Positions 58,857 through 64,000 of a stretch of DNA of 64,000 nt are shown here, piece by piece. The translations under genes and the position numbers were made by a program. The notes beneath the pieces are model-generated. The model saw nothing but the letters and a program-made list of their open reading frames with translations. It searched no databases and was not told the DNA's origin. Positions within the stretch are counted from its first letter, which is position 1. Each line of letters starts with the position of its first letter. Source of the stretch: RH-AL1 sp965277735 (lineage in GTDB: Bacteria > Pseudomonadota > Alphaproteobacteria > Rhizobiales > Beijerinckiaceae); contig CBDIDO010000002.1 in assembly GCA_965277735.1 (NCBI GenBank), forward strand, positions 434,001 through 498,000. Direction: 5' to 3'.

Positions 58857-59605
58857 CGTCGGGACCGATGAGAAACTCGGCCGCTGGCTTGACCGCCATC
58901 ATCACCGCCAAGCGGAAGGCTGTCAGATCCTTGGTGATCCGATTCGCGAGAGCCGGCTTGTACTCCTCGACGAGAGCGCTCTTGTCGAGGTTGGAAACGC
59001 CCCGCAGGGCCTTGCTCCCCAGCACCCCGCGCGATGCATCGTCGAAGACGAACTGACGCAAGGTCGAGATTTTTGCGGTCCCGACTGCCTTCTTGAGGAG
59101 ATCGGGATCGATCGCGCCCCTGACCTCGTTAGCGATGACGAAGCGCTCGCTTGCCCAACCTTTGGCAGCATGGAGAAGCTTGCTGGCATCGGCCAGAGCG
59201 CCGGCCTCGGCGGCAGCGACGATCACCACGCCGACATCGATCCCGGCGTCGCGCAGGTCCTCGATTATGCCAGGCATGATGCCGAACACGGTCGACGACA
59301 GGTTCGCCCCGAGGTCTAGGATGGTCGGGTTTTCGATCTCGTAGAGAGCATTGATGAGCGGATCGAGTTCCTCTCGAGCGGCCATGCCGCCAGTCTCGTC
59401 GACCTTCTCACGATTGGCTCGCATCTCAAAGAATCGGACCGTGCCCGGCTCATTGGCGGTAGCGACCTTCCTGAACTCCTTGGAGGCGGTGGGTCGACTC
59501 GAGTTCGAGGATCGAGGCCTCGGTCACGGCTTCCGCCAGGCCGCGCACCACGGTGCTTTTGCCGATGCCGCCGGTCTCTTGTCCAACGATGAGGAGGTTC
59601 GGCAA
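58846..59605 (-). pseudogene. ParA/StbB-like P-loop ATPase, frameshifted
   Basis: A TTG start at 59605, with AAGGA 8 bp upstream, gives LPNLLIVGQETGGIGKSTVV, a deviant Walker A of the ParA/MinD type. Near 59485-59500 the sense moves to another frame: KEFRKVATANEPGTVRFFEM, then ELDPLINALYEIENPTILDL and GANLSSTVFGIMPGIIEDLR to the stop at 58846. One inserted or deleted base accounts for this. An intact product would be about 250 aa, and its likely role is plasmid positioning or stability, as for R388 StbB. Confidence 0.7.
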
Positions 59606-59609
59606 TGGA

Positions 59610-60092
59610 TCAGTCCTTCCTGAAGAGATGGGCGTGCTTGGCACGTTGAGCCTCGATGATGTCGTCCTCGCTGAGAAGCGGTTCGTCATCAGGCGCCGGC
59701 GGCTGCGGCGCCAGCTCCGGCGCAAGCCGGGCCTTTGGCTTCTTGGCTGGCGGAGCGGCCTTGGTCGCAGCCTCGGCTGGAGGCGCGACGTCACCACGGC
59801 CCGCGCGGACCTTGAGTTCGCCGACCTCGGCTTTCTTCCGCGCCCTGAGCTTGGTGACGATCGAGGTCAGCCGACGCTCGCTGAGCGGCTTCTTGTCGCT
59901 GCCCTCCGTGAGGCCCTGGCTCGCCAAGGCTTCCGCGATGATCCGCCAGGATGTCTTATCCTCGGCACGCATGCGCTCGATCTCGGGCAGCAGATCGCGG
60001 ATCGCCGCTGTGACCTGAGCCGAACGCAGAGTCTCGCCGCCTTTGGTAAGGCGCTTTACGTCGGCCCGAAGCTTGGATCGATCGATTGTCAT
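59610..60092 (-). CDS. StbA-like DNA-binding protein of the mobilisation region
   Basis: 160 aa from ATG 60092 (MTIDRSKLRADVKRLTKGGE). The helical segment LLPEIERMRAEDKTSWRIIA and EALASQGLTEGSDKKPLSER, then RLTSIVTKLRARKK, reads as a helix-turn-helix. A Pro/Ala/Lys-rich linker and an acidic helix SEDDIIEAQRAKHAHLF follow. First gene of the leftward operon, 4 bp before the ParA-like gene. Five ACTGC repeats lie just upstream, matching how StbA of R388 binds repeats before its own gene (family knowledge, applied by analogy). Confidence 0.65.
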   Translation of the reverse strand: MTIDRSKLRADVKRLTKGGETLRSAQVTAAIRDLLPEIERMRAEDKTSWRIIAEALASQGLTEGSDKKPLSERRLTSIVTKLRARKKAEVGELKVRAGRGDVAPPAEAATKAAPPAKKPKARLAPELAPQPPAPDDEPLLSEDDIIEAQRAKHAHLFRKD

Positions 60093-60145
60093 GGCAGGGT
60101 CGTACGCGGCTATGCATGAAGGCCTGCCTGCCAGGATCGTTAGAA

Positions 60146-60190
60146 ACTGCCAGCACTGCCGCGAACTGCCGATCACTGCTGACGTACTGC
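60146..60190. repeat. Five helically phased ACTGC repeats
   Basis: ACTGC starts at 60146, 60155, 60165, 60175 and 60186, spacing 9, 10, 10 and 11 bp, i.e. one DNA turn each. They lie 54-98 bp upstream of the leftward StbA-like gene and next to the oriT-like hairpin. Likely iterons for the StbA-like protein. Confidence 0.7.
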
Positions 60191-60232
60191 TAAAAAGCTT
60201 CTTCTAATTAGACACACACCACACGCACTTAA

Positions 60233-60262
60233 GTTGCCAAGCCATCCGTTTCGGCTGGCAAC
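60233..60262. other. Candidate oriT hairpin
   Basis: Inverted repeat GTTGCCA-A-GCC (60233-60243) and GGC-TGGCAAC (60253-60262) with a 9-nt loop, preceded by an AC-rich tract (60212-60228). It lies between the divergent stb-like and relaxase operons, the location of oriT in MobF plasmids. The nic site itself cannot be placed. Confidence 0.5.
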
Positions 60263-60328
60263 CTTCGCTCCGGGGCCCTAGATCGAGCCATCTCGTGCTC
60301 GATTCCTACCGGCGCCTTGGCAAGCTCA

Positions 60329-60610
60329 ATGTTGACACTTACCCTCACGCCTGAGCTTCATGGCGCTCTGGCCGCCGCCGCGAAGGCGGCAGGCCGGACG
60401 ATCGAATCGCTCGCCATCGACGCTATCGCTGAACACGTCGAAAGCGCAATCCGATATCGCGCTTTGGTTGAACGAATGGAAGTCGTCGACCAGGCGCTCA
60501 TCGACATTGCTTCGCTTGTCGGGGAGATGACGGCCGCGAATGAAGCGGCCGCAGGGGCCGGCGGATCAGATTTGGCTACCCTGTGCCGGTACAAAACGCC
60601 CGGCCGATAG
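60329..60610 (+). CDS. Ribbon-helix-helix protein, TrwA-like relaxase accessory
   Basis: 93 aa from ATG 60329; a TTG at 60317 is also in frame. MLTLTLTPELHGALAAAAKA and AGRTIESLAIDAIAEHVESA form the beta strand and two helices of a CopG/Arc-type DNA-binding domain. A helical C-terminal region (LIDIASLVGEMTAANEAAA) follows. It lies 3 bp before the relaxase gene, as TrwA or TraY-like accessory proteins that bind oriT do. Confidence 0.78.
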   Translation: MLTLTLTPELHGALAAAAKAAGRTIESLAIDAIAEHVESAIRYRALVERMEVVDQALIDIASLVGEMTAANEAAAGAGGSDLATLCRYKTPGR

Positions 60611-60613
60611 GCC

Positions 60614-63496
60614 ATGACAGCCTCCCTTGACGCCTTGAAAGCCGGCCGCGATGCTGCGTTATATTATATCAACGATCCGAACCGCGAGAGGTCTGCGCTT
60701 CGACGCGACGAGTACTATGCCCAGGACGGCGGCGGGGTCTGGTGGAGTACCGGCGAGACCATCGTCCGGCATAATGCCCCGATCGATCGGAAAACTTTTC
60801 AGGATCTATGCGCCGGTTATCATCCCGCCCATGGTGGAAGCGCCGTACGAGCCGCAGGCGATACCCACCGTGCAGGATGGGACTGTACTTTTACCTGCGG
60901 GAAAACGATCTCGATTCTTTGGGCTTTCGGAACGGATGCGCAGCGTGCGTGGATCGAACGCATCCAGCGCGAGGCCGTAGACGAGGCGCTGAGCCTTCTA
61001 ACAAAGGAAGTCCTGGTTGAAGCGCGACTCGGTGCTGGTGGTCATATCCGCCAGGCCCCGACGGATCTGATCGTCGGAAAGTTCGAGCATTTCACATCGC
61101 GTGAGGGCGATCCCAACGTCCACACGCATTGCGTCATCATAAACGTCGCCGGATGCGCAGACGGAAAATGGCGCACGTTGGAACCCGCACGTCTGTACGA
61201 GGCCCAACATTTGATCGGCGTAGCGATGAGGTCTGCCCTCGCAGAACGGCTCGTCGCCGCCGGCTTCCGGTTGCGCCCTGCGGGACGTGGCCAATATGAG
61301 GTTGCCGGCTTTCCTGACGAAATGATCGAAGCGTTCTCTAAGCGATCGGCTCAAATCGAGGCCGTGACGGACCGGTCAAAGAGCGGTGCGCAAAAGGAAT
61401 TGACCGCGCTTTTGACGCGCCAGGCGAAGGCCGACGTCCCAGCGCGTGAAGAATTGGAAAAGAGATGGCGTGAGGAAATGGATGGCTTCGGCGTCGATCC
61501 TTGGACGATTGCGTCCGAAAGAACGTCTGCCCCGCATCAAGCGATCGATGTCGAACACGATCTTGACCACTTTGACCCGCCAGACGTCGTCGGCTCCGGT
61601 CCTGTTGCGGTTGCAGCGTCCGAGCTATTTCGGACACAGAGCGCGATCACGAGAACCGCTCTTCTTCAGGCAGCCTTCGTAGACGCCAGCCTGAAGGGAT
61701 TGGGAATAGCCGCTGTCTATAGCGAGCTACGCGAGATGGAAAACGATGGCAGATTGGTTCGTCTTGCAGACGACGAAATCGGCCATCAACCCGATCGGGC
61801 TCGTGGCGCCTTTTGGACAACGCCTGACATCGCTGCATCCGAGGCTCGCATGCTACGAAGTGCCGATCGCTGCGACGAACGCGAGTGGATCAAACCTGCC
61901 GCGCTAGCTGCGGCTTTGGCGGAAGCGCCCTTTCTGTCACAGGAACAGCGGGGCGCGATCACCTTTGGGGCAAACCAGGATGGCGTAGTCATCCTCGAAG
62001 CCGGCGCCGGCACGGGCAAAACGACTTTGGCGCGCACGCTCACGGCGGCTGCAAAGGAATCGGGCTTGAAGGTGCTGGCCTTGGCGCCAAGCTGGGTCGC
62101 CGCCGACGAGGTCGCCATATCGATCGGCGTGCCGGCATCGGCTGTCGCCAAATGGCGATATGACCAGCGCGTCCACCAGGGTGCCGATCTAGATCAGGAC
62201 ACAGTCATTTTAGTCGACGAGGCCGGCATGGTCGGGACGCGGGACATGTCCGAGATCTTGGCAGCCGCCGCTGAAAAGAAATGCAAGGTCGTCTTGCTCG
62301 GCGATAGACGCCAACTTCAGGCCGTACAGGGTGCTAATGCGCTTGGTGCCATATCCGATCTTTTGCAGCGCCAGGCCTCCTTAAGCGAAGTGAGGCGCCA
62401 GACGGTTCCTTGGCAAGGTGCTGCATCTATCGTCATGGCGCGCGGCAACTGCGAAGCCGGCGTTCGTGCCTACGCTAGAAATGATCGTATCGAGCTGGTC
62501 GACGGCGAAGACGAAGCGCAGGCACGCGCTATCGAAGCATGGACCTCTTTTAGAAAGCAGTACGGCGACGACACCTTGATCATCACGCGCCGGAACGCCG
62601 ACGCGACTTCCTTGAACCAAGCGGCTCGTGCCACGCTACGTGCCGAAGGGCACCTAAAATCCGACGACGTCATTGTCCCATCTACTGACCGGACAGGTAA
62701 GATACGGGGAATTTCTCTCGCCATTGGCGACATAGTTCGTTTCGGGGAAACGATCAATGCCTTCGGAATACGGAACGGTACGCGAGCTGTCGTGTCTGGC
62801 CTAAACCCAACGGATGGTGGCAATCTGGATGTCGCGTTCCGCCTAAATGACGGTCGGATTGTTTCGGATCAATGGGCAGCTTTTACCAGGCCACGCGTCG
62901 GTAAGCGGCAAATGGTGCCTCGCATCTCTCACGCCTATGCTGGAACGGCCTATGCTGCTCAGGGACGGACAGTCAAAGCCGCGGTCATGTACGTGGCGCA
63001 GGCAACAGATGCTCGCGAACTCTACGTCGGCCTTACCCGTCACACACATGACGCGCGGCTGATCGTTGAACAAAGTCGGCTGGACGCGGCGGTAAGAGTG
63101 AAACAGGTCGATCCACGTCTATCCTCCACGAAGACCGCAATGCTTGAACGCTTTTTTAGCGAGGCCATGCGCTACGCAGAAAAGCGTAACGTTGTTGATT
63201 TCGTAGAAGACCGTGCGATGTTCATTGCTGACGGGATGGTTCCGAAAGCGACGCCAGCACCGATGCTTAATCTTATTCGATCGGCGAGAAGCGTTCGATT
63301 GATCGCGATGGCACAGGCAGAGCTTTCACGGGTCGTAAGCCTTTATCAAGCCGTACGACTTCAGACCGCCATCTTACGGACGAGCGCAAGGGTGATCGTT
63401 CATCCCATCGAGCAACGTGTGCGGATCCTTCTCAATCGACCACGCGATGCACCGGTTATGATGCATAGCCGAGGCAGTCCAGATTACGAACGATGA
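60614..63496 (+). CDS. MobF-family relaxase-helicase (TrwC/TraI type)
   Basis: 960 aa, full length. The N-terminal relaxase has the catalytic Tyr pair in ALYYIND (17-18) and the metal triad His159, His170 and His172 (KFEH, DPNVHTHCVIINV). The C-terminal SF1 helicase has Walker A ILEAGAGTGKTTLARTL near residue 462, Walker B VILVDEAGMVGTRDM, GDRRQLQAV, and the final motif SHAYAGTAYAAQGRTVKAA. It nicks oriT, stays covalently bound to the strand and unwinds it during conjugation. The product looks intact although the coupling protein gene upstream is truncated. Confidence 0.93.
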   Translation: MTASLDALKAGRDAALYYINDPNRERSALRRDEYYAQDGGGVWWSTGETIVRHNAPIDRKTFQDLCAGYHPAHGGSAVRAAGDTHRAGWDCTFTCGKTISILWAFGTDAQRAWIERIQREAVDEALSLLTKEVLVEARLGAGGHIRQAPTDLIVGKFEHFTSREGDPNVHTHCVIINVAGCADGKWRTLEPARLYEAQHLIGVAMRSALAERLVAAGFRLRPAGRGQYEVAGFPDEMIEAFSKRSAQIEAVTDRSKSGAQKELTALLTRQAKADVPAREELEKRWREEMDGFGVDPWTIASERTSAPHQAIDVEHDLDHFDPPDVVGSGPVAVAASELFRTQSAITRTALLQAAFVDASLKGLGIAAVYSELREMENDGRLVRLADDEIGHQPDRARGAFWTTPDIAASEARMLRSADRCDEREWIKPAALAAALAEAPFLSQEQRGAITFGANQDGVVILEAGAGTGKTTLARTLTAAAKESGLKVLALAPSWVAADEVAISIGVPASAVAKWRYDQRVHQGADLDQDTVILVDEAGMVGTRDMSEILAAAAEKKCKVVLLGDRRQLQAVQGANALGAISDLLQRQASLSEVRRQTVPWQGAASIVMARGNCEAGVRAYARNDRIELVDGEDEAQARAIEAWTSFRKQYGDDTLIITRRNADATSLNQAARATLRAEGHLKSDDVIVPSTDRTGKIRGISLAIGDIVRFGETINAFGIRNGTRAVVSGLNPTDGGNLDVAFRLNDGRIVSDQWAAFTRPRVGKRQMVPRISHAYAGTAYAAQGRTVKAAVMYVAQATDARELYVGLTRHTHDARLIVEQSRLDAAVRVKQVDPRLSSTKTAMLERFFSEAMRYAEKRNVVDFVEDRAMFIADGMVPKATPAPMLNLIRSARSVRLIAMAQAELSRVVSLYQAVRLQTAILRTSARVIVHPIEQRVRILLNRPRDAPVMMHSRGSPDYER

Positions 63497-63537
63497 GGAC
63501 GGCTTACGTTTAGCTCAAATCCGAAAAGTCAGGTTAC

Positions 63538-63717
63538 ATGATAGCAATTCATCCGACGACACTGGCGTTAATAGCCGGACCTCGTGGCCACGCTCCGAGG
63601 GGTTCGTCGTTGGAAATGGGCATCACCAGGCAGGTACAGGAGATCGCCGCGGCCGGAGAAGCCGGCTGGGATCTCGGCTTTCGACTAAGGCGATGGCATG
63701 CGCACGCACCAAGCTAG
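63538..63717 (+). CDS. Short open frame after the relaxase, doubtful
   Basis: 59 codons from ATG 63538: MIAIHPTTLALIAGPRGHAP, then LEMGITRQVQEIAAAGEAGW and DLGFRLRRWHAH. No clear Shine-Dalgarno. The middle part is protein-like, so it may be the tail of a lost gene. Confidence 0.25.
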   Translation: MIAIHPTTLALIAGPRGHAPRGSSLEMGITRQVQEIAAAGEAGWDLGFRLRRWHAHAPS

Positions 63718-63777
63718 CGCTTACCTGAGATCACAGACTCCACGGGCCTTAAGCCTGCCGGGGTTTTATTGTTTGTT

Positions 63778-63798
63778 AGTCTAGTCAAAGACTTGACT
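63778..63798. repeat. Inverted repeat upstream of the last gene
   Basis: AGTCTAGTC (63778-63786) and GACTTGACT (63790-63798) pair at 8 of 9 positions around AAA, 84 bp before the ATG at 63883. Possible operator or attenuator. Confidence 0.45.
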
Positions 63799-63882
63799 GC
63801 AAACGGAACATACCGAAGCATTTTCAAGTTGCGCGCCTCAACGCCAACCGGCAAAGTTTGAAAAAGGACCGAGGAGTAGCCG

Positions 63883-64000
63883 ATGACGAGAATCGCATAC
63901 GTCCAGCCATCTCAGCTAAAGCATGATTATATCATAACCAATCAATTAGATCACGCCCAGCTGTTCGAGAACGCGAAAGTCGATTTCTTATTTAGCTGCG
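63883..64000 (+). CDS. Unrecognised protein, 3' end beyond the window
   Basis: ATG 63883 with GAGGAG 7 bp upstream, a strong start. The 39 visible codons (MTRIAYVQPSQLKHDYIITN and QLDHAQLFENAKVDFLFSC) show no signal peptide or motif. AT-rich codon use like the rest of the mobile segment. Function cannot be judged. Confidence 0.7.
   Translation, partial: MTRIAYVQPSQLKHDYIITNQLDHAQLFENAKVDFLFSC

Overview
The window is high-GC chromosomal DNA from an alphaproteobacterium. Its FtsZ, SdhCDAB, BchLNB, RC-H subunit and PpsR point to a photosynthetic or photoheterotrophic member of the Hyphomicrobiales (Rhizobiales). The genus cannot be fixed from sequence alone. Most genes show strong GC at third positions. 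The last 8 to 10 kb are more AT-rich and mosaic.

Layout. 1-4.2 kb: end of the division cluster (ftsA, ftsZ), then bamD. 4.2-9.1 kb: permease, secreted protein, tannase-family esterase, PAP2 phosphatase. 9.1-9.9 kb: ThiF/MoeB-like enzyme. 9.8-20.5 kb: one long leftward photosynthesis operon, bchF-bchN-bchB-bchL-bchM-lhaA-puhA-puhB-puhC-orf-acsF-puhE, with stop/start overlaps at most joints. 20.85-24.8 kb: the divergent unit ppaA/aerR, ppsR, a bacteriochlorophyll-family MFS protein and a small membrane protein. A compact divergent promoter with PpsR-like TGT-N12-ACR boxes separates the two units. The usual bchH, bchG and bchP are absent from their customary slots. 25-35 kb: VOC protein, tRNA-Arg(CCT), class II aldolase, decayed regulator/SDR fragments, a frameshifted EamA transporter, ada, hemJ, bolA, grxD, a macrodomain protein, a heparinase-family protein, metC and rpsT. 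36-40 kb: the sdhCDAB operon with a clear terminator. 40-52 kb: membrane acyltransferase-like protein, murI, a Baeyer-Villiger-type monooxygenase with an SDR and a divergent TetR, GST, class A beta-lactamase, a two-component system and an aspartate aminotransferase.

52-64 kb is accessory DNA. It starts with a cyclooxygenase-like haem peroxidase beside a frameshifted hypothetical gene and a frameshifted Dyp-like peroxidase. A duplicated fragment of the COX-like peroxidase lies 3.5 kb further on. Between them is a two-gene unit of unrecognised proteins preceded by a perfect 8-bp-arm palindrome. Then come the 3' end of a VirD4/TraG coupling-protein gene, a leftward three-gene operon that looks like plasmid R388 stbABC, a 240-bp region with five ACTGC iterons and an oriT-like hairpin, a ribbon-helix-helix gene and a full MobF (TrwC-like) relaxase-helicase. 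This is the mobilisation end of an integrated plasmid, ICE or IME.

How the genes work together: PpsR and the B12-domain antirepressor PpaA/AerR probably control the promoter that feeds BchF/BchNBL/BchM/AcsF (bacteriochlorophyll synthesis) and LhaA/PuhABCE (antenna and reaction-centre assembly). HemJ supplies protoporphyrin. Several genes carry single-base frameshifts (28.8, 54.1, 55.2 and 59.5 kb). These could be real decay or assembly error, and raw reads would decide.
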